Positions 55,438 through 63,345 of a DNA stretch of 64,000 nt are shown here, piece after piece; positions within the stretch are counted from its first letter, which is position 1, and every line of letters begins with the position of its first letter. The DNA is from Sutcliffiella horikoshii DSM 8719. GTDB lineage: Bacteria; Bacillota; Bacilli; Bacillales; Bacillaceae_I. The notes below the pieces were generated by a model that had not been told where the DNA came from, searched no databases, and saw only the letters and a program-made list of their open reading frames with translations. The DNA is taken from assembly GCA_001648575.1 (NCBI GenBank), contig LQXN01000061.1, positions 1 to 64,000 of the forward strand, written 5' to 3'. Both the position numbers and the translations under genes were made by a program.

Positions 55438-56874
55438 TTATGCCACATGTTTTTCCGCACTGTCAGAATTTGCTTTGCGTTGTTTCACCACTCGGCTCAC
55501 AAACCAACCAAGTACGACCAAGGTTAATATGGATCCGAGAATCATGGAAATATTATAGTCCATTCCCAGTCCTTCTGGTGCGTAGAAAATATACGTACAA
55601 ACGACGCCTGTCATGAAAAGTGCTGGAACGCTTGCGATCCAATGGAATTTCTGTTCTTTTAGAAGGTACATAGCTGCCGTCCAGAGCATCACGGTTGCTA
55701 CAAGCTGGTTGGTCCAGCCGACATATCTCCAAAGGAATGTATAGTCGATGGTTGCCAGGTAAAGGGCTGGTGCTGCAAGTAACAATGTGACCAACAGGAC
55801 TTTTACCTTCCCTTCCATGTTAAAGAACTTGGAGAATACTTCTGTCAAAATCATACGAGAGGAACGAAGTGCTGTATCCCCCGTAGTGATCGGCAGGATG
55901 ATGACTCCTAGAATTGCAAGGATCCCACCGAGCGTTCCCAGTAGAGAAATAGAAATCTCATTGACCACATAGGATGGTCCACCAATTGCAAGCGCCTCTT
56001 GGAGTCCGCCTGTTCCGTTGAAGAATGTCATGCCTGCTGCAGCCCATACAAGCGCAATCATACCTTCTGTGACCATTGCCCCGTAGAAGATCTTCCGGCC
56101 ATGTGATTCCTTTTTCATTGTGCAGGCGACAATCGGACTTTGTGTACAGTGAAAGCCGGAAATCGCCCCGCAAGAGATGGTGACCATCAACAGCGGCCAG
56201 ATTGGTAGTTCCTGAGGATGCAAGTTTGCGAATGTCAGGTTCGGAATCTGTTTATCTGTGAATAATAATGCAATGGCAATCGATACTGCCATGAAAAGCA
56301 GGATTGCGCCAAGCAAAGGATATATTTTACCGATTACTCGATTGACCGGTAATAGAGTAGCCAATAAAAAATACCCGAAAATCAATAGCAATGCCATCAT
56401 GAAGCTAAGTGGAGTAAGTTGTGCTATCAATTGGGCAGGACCGGCTGTAAAGGCAGCTGCCACTAAAACCATCAGTACAAGGGAAACGACATAAATACAT
56501 GATTTCACGACATTCCCTAAATATTTTCCTACAATGGCCGGGTACTGTGCCCCGTTGTTACGTAAAGAGAGCATTCCTGAAAAGTAATCATGGACCGCAC
56601 CTGCAAAAATACAACCGACAACAATCCAGATAAATGCGACCGGGCCATATAATGCACCAAGCACAGCCCCGTAAATGGGTCCCAAACCGGCGATATTCAA
56701 TAGCTGGATCAGGTTTCCTTTCCACCATGGCATGGGAACGAAATCGAAGTTGTCCCTTTTGGTATACGCAGGAGTAGGATTCTGATCATTAATCACAAAA
56801 ACTCGTTCAACGAATTTAGAATAAAAGATATAACCTAATACTAGAAATATAAGTGCTCCAAAAAATGTGATCAT
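55438..56874 (-). CDS. cstA: Carbon starvation protein CstA (peptide/pyruvate transporter family)
   Basis: A 478-residue multi-pass membrane protein (about 13-16 hydrophobic segments). It has the N-terminal CstA signature: DFVPMPWWKGNLIQLLNIAG (about 45-64) followed by GLGPIYGAVLGALYGP, and GAVHDYFSGMLSLRNNG near residue 100. CstA proteins import peptides or pyruvate under starvation. I start at MITFFG (56874), with AGGAGG 8 bases upstream, and discard a 39-codon extension that runs through the promoter. A cre-like site lies upstream. Confidence 0.93.
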   Translation of the reverse strand: MITFFGALIFLVLGYIFYSKFVERVFVINDQNPTPAYTKRDNFDFVPMPWWKGNLIQLLNIAGLGPIYGAVLGALYGPVAFIWIVVGCIFAGAVHDYFSGMLSLRNNGAQYPAIVGKYLGNVVKSCIYVVSLVLMVLVAAAFTAGPAQLIAQLTPLSFMMALLLIFGYFLLATLLPVNRVIGKIYPLLGAILLFMAVSIAIALLFTDKQIPNLTFANLHPQELPIWPLLMVTISCGAISGFHCTQSPIVACTMKKESHGRKIFYGAMVTEGMIALVWAAAGMTFFNGTGGLQEALAIGGPSYVVNEISISLLGTLGGILAILGVIILPITTGDTALRSSRMILTEVFSKFFNMEGKVKVLLVTLLLAAPALYLATIDYTFLWRYVGWTNQLVATVMLWTAAMYLLKEQKFHWIASVPALFMTGVVCTYIFYAPEGLGMDYNISMILGSILTLVVLGWFVSRVVKQRKANSDSAEKHVA

Positions 56875-56976
56875 GCTGTTCTCCTCCTGTTGTGTGAAAA
56901 TTATAATTTCAAACATTCTATCATGTTTAAGGTGAAAAACAACAGACTTATCAGAAAAATTAAAACTTTTTGTTAA

Positions 56977-56990
56977 ATAAACCGTTTTCA
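56977..56990 (-). promoter_or_regulatory. cre-like site upstream of cstA
   Basis: Minus strand TGAAAACGGTTTAT fits the CcpA consensus at 12 of 14 positions, about 100 bases before the cstA start; it would fit carbon repression of a starvation gene. Confidence 0.5.
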
Positions 56991-57073
56991 TGTCGGATTA
57001 TTGGTTTTTTTAGGGAGATAAAGCTATTATGTGATATGCTAAAGATTATATTGAAATGAAGAGAAGTGATTTT

Positions 57074-57304
57074 ATGTATTTATCCATAAAAGAGACAGCA
57101 GAATACCTTTCCTGTTCGGAAGCGTATGTCAAAACGCTGATTCAACAGAAAAAAATACGTGCATTATTCGATGGTGAGGATTACTTGGTCAACAAAGACC
57201 AGTTCACCACACACATAAAACAAATGGAGAAATACAAGGAACTGGTTGAAGAGGTCCGAAATGAACCGATTCCAGAGGATATCGATATTAAAGATGAAGA
57301 CTGA
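57074..57304 (+). CDS. Excisionase/MerR-type helix-turn-helix protein
   Basis: A 76-residue small DNA-binding protein. The winged-helix pattern MYLSIKETAEYLSCSEAYVK (residues 1-20), then LIQQKKIRALFDGEDYLVNKDQF, is that of the excisionase (HTH_17) family, which also has many non-phage members in Bacillus. The tail is acidic (IPEDIDIKDED). No integrase or phage gene is near, so a regulatory role is more likely than excision. I start at the ATG 57074 (GAAGTGATTT upstream); a frame six codons longer exists. Confidence 0.78.
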   Translation: MYLSIKETAEYLSCSEAYVKTLIQQKKIRALFDGEDYLVNKDQFTTHIKQMEKYKELVEEVRNEPIPEDIDIKDED

Positions 57305-57331
57305 AGGCACCTGATTTGGTGCTTTTTTACG
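57304..57331 (+). terminator. terminator of the helix-turn-helix gene
   Basis: AAGGCACC, loop TGATTT, GGTGCTTTTTT. Confidence 0.85.
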
Positions 57332-57468
57332 TACTTCTTGACTAAGAGGTATTAAGTGTTTAAACTTTTAAACATAACAACTCTAGTTAAAACTTGTCTA
57401 TTGTATTCTATTTGTAAGACAATAGAAATAACTTAATCTGAATCCATGTGTAAGAGGAGGAATCTTAT

Positions 57469-58866
57469 ATGACGACGTCTACATCCAATATAAATGAAAC
57501 AGTGGAAAGGCTTTTGAGCAACCATAAAAATTATTTTGCCAAAGGGGAAACGAAGGATATTGATTTTCGCCTGCAACAGCTTGCAACACTGAAAAAAGCA
57601 GTCCAGCAATATGAACAAGAATTGATGGATGCCTTGAAAAAAGATATGGGGAAATCCATTTTTGAAGCGTATGGATCAGAAGTTGGCTATATTTACGATA
57701 GCATCGGCTTTTTTTTAAAGAACCTGAAGAATTGGGCTAAAGTCAAAAAGGTGAAAACACCATTAGTTCATGCTGGGTCAAAAAGTCTAATATACTCACA
57801 GCCTTACGGGACAGTATTGATTGTCGGACCTTTCAATTATCCGGTTCAGCTGGTGTTAGAACCTCTGATTGGAGCAATTGCTGCAGGAAACTGCGCTGTC
57901 ATCAAGCCTTCGGAATTCACACCGAATGTCTCTAAGGTGCTAGTGAAAATGATCGGCGAATACTTTGATGAAGAGTACATCAGTATTGTCGAGGGAGCGA
58001 AGGAAGAGACTTCCGCTCTGATTCATGCACCGTTTGATTATATCTTTTTTACCGGCAGTGTGGAGGTAGGAAAAATAGTCATGCAGGCTGCAGCCAAACG
58101 TCTTGTGCCAGTTACACTTGAGCTTGGCGGTAAGAGTCCTTGTATCGTCCATAAAGATGCCAATGTCGAGGTTGCTGCCCAGCGGATTGCATGGGGTAAA
58201 TTTATGAATGCAGGGCAAACGTGTGTAGCCCCCGATTACATTCTTGTCCATGAAAGTGTGAGGGAGAAACTGGTCTCAGCTCTAAAAAAGACACTCCAAG
58301 ACTTTTATGGAGAAGATCCAGAGCAAAGCAATGATTATGGCCGAGTGGTAAACGCGCGTCAGTTTGACCGTCTCGTTTCATTGGTTGATCACGAAAAAGT
58401 GGTGACCGGGGGCAATGGGAACCGTGAAACGCTGTATATGGAACCGACTGTTATGGATGGTGTTGCCTGGGAGGACTCCGTTATGCAGGAGGAGATTTTC
58501 GGTCCCATTTTGCCTGTGCTGTCGTTCAATGAACTTGAGGATGCGATGAAACAGATCAATGACCGCCCGAAGCCGCTTGCATTATATGTATTTACGGAAA
58601 ATAAAGAGGTGGAAGAGCTCGTGATTGGAGGCACTTCTTTTGGGGGAGGTTGTGTGAATGATACTGTTACGCACTTAACAAACCCATATCTGCCTTTTGG
58701 AGGGGTTGGAACCTCCGGGATCGGTTCCTATCATGGTAAGGACAGCTTTGAGACCTTTTCCCATAAAAAAAGCGTGCTGAAGAAAAGCACCAAATTCAAT
58801 TTAAGTTTTCTGTATCCTCCATATTCCGAGAAAAGTATCAAGCTGTTGAAGAAGTTCATGAAATAG
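57469..58866 (+). CDS. Aldehyde dehydrogenase, class 3-like (YwdH type)
   Basis: A 465-residue NAD(P)-dependent aldehyde dehydrogenase of the short class 3 type, with no N-terminal extension. It has cofactor segment GPFNYPVQLVLEPLIGAIAAGN (in two parts, about 120-141), FFTGSVEVGKIV (about 192-203), the general base Glu in LELGGKSP (about 221) and the catalytic Cys in NAGQTCVAPDY (about 255). A hydrophobic C-terminus (FLYPPYSEKSIKLLKKFMK) may be membrane-associated, as in fatty-aldehyde dehydrogenases. AGAGGAGG precedes the ATG. Confidence 0.92.
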   Translation: MTTSTSNINETVERLLSNHKNYFAKGETKDIDFRLQQLATLKKAVQQYEQELMDALKKDMGKSIFEAYGSEVGYIYDSIGFFLKNLKNWAKVKKVKTPLVHAGSKSLIYSQPYGTVLIVGPFNYPVQLVLEPLIGAIAAGNCAVIKPSEFTPNVSKVLVKMIGEYFDEEYISIVEGAKEETSALIHAPFDYIFFTGSVEVGKIVMQAAAKRLVPVTLELGGKSPCIVHKDANVEVAAQRIAWGKFMNAGQTCVAPDYILVHESVREKLVSALKKTLQDFYGEDPEQSNDYGRVVNARQFDRLVSLVDHEKVVTGGNGNRETLYMEPTVMDGVAWEDSVMQEEIFGPILPVLSFNELEDAMKQINDRPKPLALYVFTENKEVEELVIGGTSFGGGCVNDTVTHLTNPYLPFGGVGTSGIGSYHGKDSFETFSHKKSVLKKSTKFNLSFLYPPYSEKSIKLLKKFMK

Positions 58867-58964
58867 GAGCCGGCTTGAGTTAGGAAGTTCTTAACATTTC
58901 TTTTTATTCGTCTTCTGTGTTAATATTTAGATAGACGAAATATATATAGCGATAAACGGCCTTT

Positions 58965-59006
58965 GGGGGAATGAATCTTCGTTTGTGGAGATTCATTTTC
59001 CTTTTT
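58965..59006 (+). terminator. hairpin in the leader of the MFS gene
   Basis: GGGGGAATGAATCT, loop TCGTTTGTGG, AGATTCATTTTCC then TTTTT. It is a terminator-shaped hairpin 98 bases after the aldehyde dehydrogenase and 55 bases before the MFS gene. It may end the former or attenuate the latter; I know no riboswitch with this sequence. Confidence 0.6.
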
Positions 59007-59060
59007 CAGCTTGTTTGAAAAGAAAGTGGCATGTCGTGTTTATTATAGGAGAGTGTAAGA

Positions 59061-60269
59061 ATGGTACCAATACAGAAAAAAGAAGTGCTATGGACTAAAT
59101 CTTTCATCATGTTGATGGTGGGTAACCTGTTTGTGTTCATGTCCTTTCAAATGTTAATTCCCACCTTGCCGCCATATATTAAATCATTAGGGGCTTCCGG
59201 CCTTGAAATAGGGCTGGTTACTGCTTTGTTTTCCATTGGTGCTGTATTGAGCAGGCCTTTTATTGGTTACATGCTCGAGTATAGGGCGCGTAAGCCCCTT
59301 GTGTTGATTGGTGCTTTGGCATTGCTTGCAGTGACAGTGATATACCCATTGTCACAGATTGTTGTCATATTCCTCATGTTTCGATTTGTTCATGGATTGG
59401 CCTGGGGTTGGTCGACAACTGTCAACGGAACGGCCGCTGTAGATGTCATCCCGCGCTCCCGCTTAGGGGAAGGGATGGGTTATTATGGATTATCCATTAC
59501 ACTTGGGATGATTGTTGCGCCGAGTCTGGGAATCTACCTTTATCAGGTAACGGAGTTTTCAAACCTGATTATCGTATCAGCAGTCTTAGGGGCAATTGCA
59601 TTAGGCTTGCTGGCGATTGTTCATTACCAGACGCCAGATTCTGTTGAGAATACGAAAAAAGAGGATTTGAAGTTTTCTTATTTCGGATCGCTTGTTGAAA
59701 AAAGCAGCTGGTATCCGGCATTCATCACATTGATTGCCACGTTCGGATATGGGACAATCGTGACGTTCATCGTTATTTTTGGAGAAGAGAGAGGGATCGA
59801 TCAAATATTCCTTTTCTACCTTGTGAATGCGATCATGGCTTCCTTGTCACGCCCTGTAGCAGGTAAATGGTTTGATAACCACGGCCCGAGGGGATTGGTG
59901 CTATTATGCATGTTCCTTTCCTTCATTGGGATGTGGGTGCTTTCTTTTGCTCATTCCAATCTATTGATTGTCGTGGCAGGTGCTTTGTTCGGGGTAGGTT
60001 TCGGTTCCTTGATACCGACCTTGCAATCATGGACATTATCCAAGACACCAGATAACCGTCGTGGAGTGGCGAACGGAATGTTCTTCTCCTCCATTGACCT
60101 CGGGATCGGACTGAGCGGCATCATATTCGGCGTCCTCGCCCAATACGTCCAAATCGCCGTCCTCTTCCAAATCTCCAGCATCTTCATGCTCATCGCCATG
60201 GCCTTCGCCTGGATCGAAGGAAGACGAAGAAAACGAGAAGCCCTCGAACAAATGAGAAAAGGCGCTTAG
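59061..60269 (+). CDS. MFS transporter (drug/metabolite efflux type)
   Basis: A 402-residue major-facilitator protein with twelve hydrophobic segments in two halves of six. The loop 2-3 motif A is degenerate (GYMLEYRARKPLVLIG, about 73-88), motif C-like GMIVAPSLGIYLYQ is in helix 5 (about 153-166, typical of proton-driven exporters), and NHGPRGLVLLC is the second-half loop (about 272). The substrate is unknown. The C-terminus is short and basic (GRRRKREALEQMRKGA). GGAGAG precedes the ATG. Confidence 0.86.
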   Translation: MVPIQKKEVLWTKSFIMLMVGNLFVFMSFQMLIPTLPPYIKSLGASGLEIGLVTALFSIGAVLSRPFIGYMLEYRARKPLVLIGALALLAVTVIYPLSQIVVIFLMFRFVHGLAWGWSTTVNGTAAVDVIPRSRLGEGMGYYGLSITLGMIVAPSLGIYLYQVTEFSNLIIVSAVLGAIALGLLAIVHYQTPDSVENTKKEDLKFSYFGSLVEKSSWYPAFITLIATFGYGTIVTFIVIFGEERGIDQIFLFYLVNAIMASLSRPVAGKWFDNHGPRGLVLLCMFLSFIGMWVLSFAHSNLLIVVAGALFGVGFGSLIPTLQSWTLSKTPDNRRGVANGMFFSSIDLGIGLSGIIFGVLAQYVQIAVLFQISSIFMLIAMAFAWIEGRRRKREALEQMRKGA

Positions 60270-60323
60270 AGATTCATCATGGGGGGCGAGCCTCATGGCA
60301 TTAATGTGGTAAAGGGATGAAGA

Positions 60324-60379
60324 GGGGTCTGACCCTCACAACGTTAAAGCGGTAAAGAGCTAAAAAGGGGTCTGACCCC
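60324..60379. repeat. two copies of dispersed palindrome GGGGTCTGACCC
   Basis: Copies at 60324-60335 and 60367-60379, 43 bp apart, between the MFS gene and the terminator. The first is followed by ACGTTAAAGCGGTAAAGAGC, matching the sequence after the 31945 copy. Confidence 0.75.
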
Positions 60380-60380
60380 T

Positions 60381-60423
60381 AAAAAAGCGTAACCGCCTGC
60401 TTCCGCAGGGGTTACGCTTTTTT
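60381..60423. terminator. bidirectional terminator between MFS gene and ywbE
   Basis: AAAAAAGCGTAACC, CCTGC, loop TTC, GCAGG, GGTTACGCTTTTTT; it serves both converging genes. Confidence 0.92.
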
Positions 60424-60428
60424 GTTTT

Positions 60429-60623
60429 TTATTTGTCTATTTCTTTGACCCGGCCGACTTGGCCGTCTTGGAGGCGGACTTTTATGCCGTGGGGGTGGTT
60501 TGGTGATTTGGTCAGGATGTCTTTGACAATTCCGCTTGTCAGTTTTCCTGTGCGCTGGTCTTGTTTGAGTACTATTTTTACTGGTAGGCCAATAGTAATA
60601 TCCGACCGCTTTTGTCCATTCAT
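60429..60623 (-). CDS. ywbE: YwbE family protein (DUF2196)
   Basis: A 64-residue basic protein of the YwbE/DUF2196 family, recognised by SDITIGLPVKIVLKQDQRTG (about 7-26) and LTSGIVKDILTKSPNHPHGI followed by KVRLQDGQVGRVKEI. The fold is probably a small beta barrel (KOW/SH3-like), perhaps nucleic-acid binding; no function is established to my knowledge. I start at the ATG 60623 (GGAGGATT upstream) and reject an 84-codon frame extension, which is low-quality AT-rich sequence. Confidence 0.9.
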   Translation of the reverse strand: MNGQKRSDITIGLPVKIVLKQDQRTGKLTSGIVKDILTKSPNHPHGIKVRLQDGQVGRVKEIDK

Positions 60624-60855
60624 GTTTTGGAATCCTCCAGATTCTGTATTTACTATATGATTATTATAACATATAGTGAGCACAAACACTTCAAGACCCC
60701 ACAAGTGGCGATATATTAGTGTTCTCAGTAACGACCAGAAAAAATATTTTATTAGAATATTATTGAAAAAATAGAGTTTTTTCGCTATTTTTAAAGTAGA
60801 ACTAATTTTATTAAAGCAGAGGACTAAATGGCTGCTAGGGGCAGGAGGAACTAGT

Positions 60856-62256
60856 TTGCACACAGACATTTTCAAACAGATTTTCTATCAAAGCAACATT
60901 GCGCAACTAATTTACTCAGAAAACAATAAAGTGTTGGAAGGCAATCAAGCGTTCTATGATTTTATTGGCTTCTCCAAAGATGATTGTCCGCTGGAGATAC
61001 TGAAAGAATTGATCAGATCAATACCAGATGACGGGACAGAAATGAAACGGAAGTTCTGTACAAGCAAGGGAACAGAAAAGATTGCTAAGATTACAAAGAG
61101 TGAATTGCAACCCGCGAAAGAATCCCCATTGCATCATATACAGATGATAGATATCACAGATAGTACGAAGAATGAACGGATGTACCGCCTCATTGCGGAG
61201 AACTCATTGGATGTCATTAATATTCATCGTCTTGACGGCTGCTATCTATACGTTTCCCCTTCTATCAAGGAAGCATCAGGCTACGAGCCTCGGGATATGC
61301 TCGGAAAATATCCAAATGACTACATCCATGAAGAGGACATTCCCCATTGCAATGAGAAGCATATAGAACTTATGGCTCATAAAGGGCCGGTAATGATGAC
61401 CTATCGGACGAAGAGAAACGATGGAAGCTATTTTTGGATGGAATCCGCAGTAAAACCCATTTTAGATGCAGAAACAGGGGAGATCCAAGAAATCATATCC
61501 ATATCTAGAAATATTGAGAATAGGATCATAGCCAACGAACTCATGGAGAAGTCAGAGAAGCTTGCAGTCATTGGGAGAATGGCGGCTGCAGTTGCCCATG
61601 AGATCCGGAATCCTTTAACCCCTATCAAAGGCTTCATCCAGATTTTCCAAGCAACAAAAGAATATAATGAAAAATATGGAAAAGTTATATTATCTGAGTT
61701 GGAAAGATTGGAAAATATCATTTCGGAGTTCTTGAATATGGCCAAGCCCCACCATGAGAAGGTAGAAAAAATAAACCTTTCCAAAACGCTTGAAAATGTC
61801 ATTCAGTTAATGGGAAGTCAAGCGGCAATAGAAAATAAAAGTATCGGTTTCGTCTATGATCAAGATCAGGATTATGAGGTTATGGGTGACATTTCCTCAT
61901 TAAAACAGGTATTCATTAATGTGGTGCAGAATGCATTGGATGCGATTGAAAAGAATACAGGATCAGTTACGATCTCCATCGAGAATGTGGAAGAAGGGCA
62001 TGTTTGTATCCTGGTGAAGGATAATGGGCCAGGTATTGAGAAAGATAGACTGGCGATATTGGGTGAACCTTTCTACTCAACGAAGGAAAAAGGAATCGGT
62101 CTTGGTCTAATGACAAGCTACAAAATAATTGAAAATCATAAAGGACAAATCCGATTTTCTAGCGAGCTTGGAAATGGAACGGAAGTCTATATCTGTCTAT
62201 CGAAAACCGGGGATACTCCTGTTGTTTGCAGCCCCCGCATTTACACAATTGAATGA
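60856..62256 (+). CDS. PAS-domain sensor histidine kinase, sporulation-kinase-like
   Basis: A 466-residue soluble kinase. Two PAS domains (about 5-105 and 115-230, the second with RLDGCYLYVSPSIKEASGYE and a PAC tail FWMESAVKPILDAETG) are followed by HisKA with the phosphorylated His in AVAHEIRNPLTPIKGF (about 251) and HATPase with N-box NVVQNALDAIEK (about 355), DNGPGI and GIGLGLMTSYKIIE. This is the build of Bacillus KinA/KinE-type kinases that feed the Spo0 phosphorelay; the sensed signal is unknown. The TTG start follows GGAGGAA. No response regulator is adjacent, as usual for that group. Confidence 0.88.
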   Translation: MHTDIFKQIFYQSNIAQLIYSENNKVLEGNQAFYDFIGFSKDDCPLEILKELIRSIPDDGTEMKRKFCTSKGTEKIAKITKSELQPAKESPLHHIQMIDITDSTKNERMYRLIAENSLDVINIHRLDGCYLYVSPSIKEASGYEPRDMLGKYPNDYIHEEDIPHCNEKHIELMAHKGPVMMTYRTKRNDGSYFWMESAVKPILDAETGEIQEIISISRNIENRIIANELMEKSEKLAVIGRMAAAVAHEIRNPLTPIKGFIQIFQATKEYNEKYGKVILSELERLENIISEFLNMAKPHHEKVEKINLSKTLENVIQLMGSQAAIENKSIGFVYDQDQDYEVMGDISSLKQVFINVVQNALDAIEKNTGSVTISIENVEEGHVCILVKDNGPGIEKDRLAILGEPFYSTKEKGIGLGLMTSYKIIENHKGQIRFSSELGNGTEVYICLSKTGDTPVVCSPRIYTIE

Positions 62257-62270
62257 GGGGGCTTTTGTTT
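62229..62270 (+). terminator. terminator overlapping the kinase gene end
   Basis: AGCCCCC (62229), loop with the stop codon inside, GGGGGCTTTTGTTT. Confidence 0.75.
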
Positions 62271-62284
62271 AACCACGTAATTAC

Positions 62285-63235
62285 TTAGAACGCCATCTCT
62301 TCCATCACTTCAAGCAGCAAATCAGGGCGGTTGGTCAGGATCCCGTCTGCCCCCCTCTCAAGGAGATAACGCATCGTCTCCTTGTCATCGATGGTCCAGT
62401 ATTGCATCTGAACGCCACTGCGCTTTGCATCGTTGATAAGACGCTGGTTGGTCAGGTCAAAAATGCTTTCCTGTAGTGGTACCTGAAAGGCATCGACCTC
62501 GGGCTTATAGAGGTTGCGGACGAATAGCTTGTGGAAAAGGACGAACCTGGTAATCTCCTGTCTGCCTCCTACAAGGGCGACTCTTCCTTCTGTGAAACTA
62601 TTGAATGTATTCAAAATCTCCTGATCGAAGGAGGCGACCAACAAGCTATCCTCCCTATTATATTGAACAGCCAACTCCCAAAGCTTTCTTGCAATCTCTT
62701 CAATCTTTTCGGGAGGGTTGGTATCTTTGATTTCTATTTCAATGCGTGTGTCTGGGAAAGCCCTGAACATTTCCTCCACTGTCGGAATGGTCACGCCTTT
62801 GCCTCGAAAGCTCTTGTTGCCTTCCAAATCTATAAAATGATACCCTGCATCGAGCCGTTGTATTTCCTCTAAGGTCAGGTCTGCGACTAAGCCTGTACCG
62901 TCGGTTGTGCGGTCGACTGTCGGATCATGAATGGCAATAAGCTGACCGTCTTTTGTAATATGTATATCCGTCTCCAAAACGTCCACTCCCATATTCACTG
63001 CCTGTTCAAAAGCTATCATGGTGTTCGATGGAGCAAGATGTTCACCGCCTTGATGAGCAATGACAAGGGGAAGTCCTCCATTTTCGAAGAAAGGTTTAAT
63101 CGTTTGTTTTGGTGCTGGTAAAAAGGTGAATATAAGTCCAAGTGTGCCGAGGGTCCCGGCAATTGTCCCGAGTACCAACCACCCTTTTCTTTTCTTGCGG
63201 GGTTTCTTTTGTGAAGGAATACTAATTTCAGCCAT
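62285..63235 (-). CDS. Membrane-anchored glycerophosphodiester phosphodiesterase
   Basis: A 316-residue GDPD-family enzyme hydrolysing glycerophosphodiesters to glycerol 3-phosphate. A basic N-terminus and one membrane helix (about residues 18-40) anchor it with the domain outside. The catalytic block starts VIAHQGGEHLAPSNTMIAFE (about 58-77; His, Gly-Glu and the SNT variant of PENT), then DVLETDIHITKDGQLIAIHD (about 84-103; the metal Glu/Asp and second His), and ELEIEIKD-like RIEIEIKDTN. HQGG in place of HRGG is a small variation. It is monocistronic. Confidence 0.92.
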   Translation of the reverse strand: MAEISIPSQKKPRKKRKGWLVLGTIAGTLGTLGLIFTFLPAPKQTIKPFFENGGLPLVIAHQGGEHLAPSNTMIAFEQAVNMGVDVLETDIHITKDGQLIAIHDPTVDRTTDGTGLVADLTLEEIQRLDAGYHFIDLEGNKSFRGKGVTIPTVEEMFRAFPDTRIEIEIKDTNPPEKIEEIARKLWELAVQYNREDSLLVASFDQEILNTFNSFTEGRVALVGGRQEITRFVLFHKLFVRNLYKPEVDAFQVPLQESIFDLTNQRLINDAKRSGVQMQYWTIDDKETMRYLLERGADGILTNRPDLLLEVMEEMAF

Positions 63236-63298
63236 GTGTGAAAATACCTCGCTCTCTTGTAAACTCCTATCTCTTAAATTATAGAATAATTGGAAAAT

Positions 63299-63337
63299 AA
63301 AGAAAGAGGGTAGCCAAATATTTTTGGCTACCCTTAA
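63299..63337. terminator. bidirectional terminator between GDPD leader and HpaB-like gene
   Basis: AAGAGGGTAGCCAAA, loop TATT, TTTGGCTACCCTT with AT-rich flanks. It lies downstream of the HpaB-like gene on the minus strand. Confidence 0.85.
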
Positions 63338-63345
63338 ATACTTAT

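Noticed and set aside
57074-57304. Prophage or integrative element suggested by an excisionase-like protein
   Set aside because: No integrase, attachment-site duplication or phage genes are nearby; flanking genes are ordinary metabolic genes.
60624-60875. 84-codon N-terminal extension of ywbE
   Set aside because: It passes through the promoter region and into the divergent kinase start; the GGAGG-supported internal ATG gives the family's normal 64-residue length.
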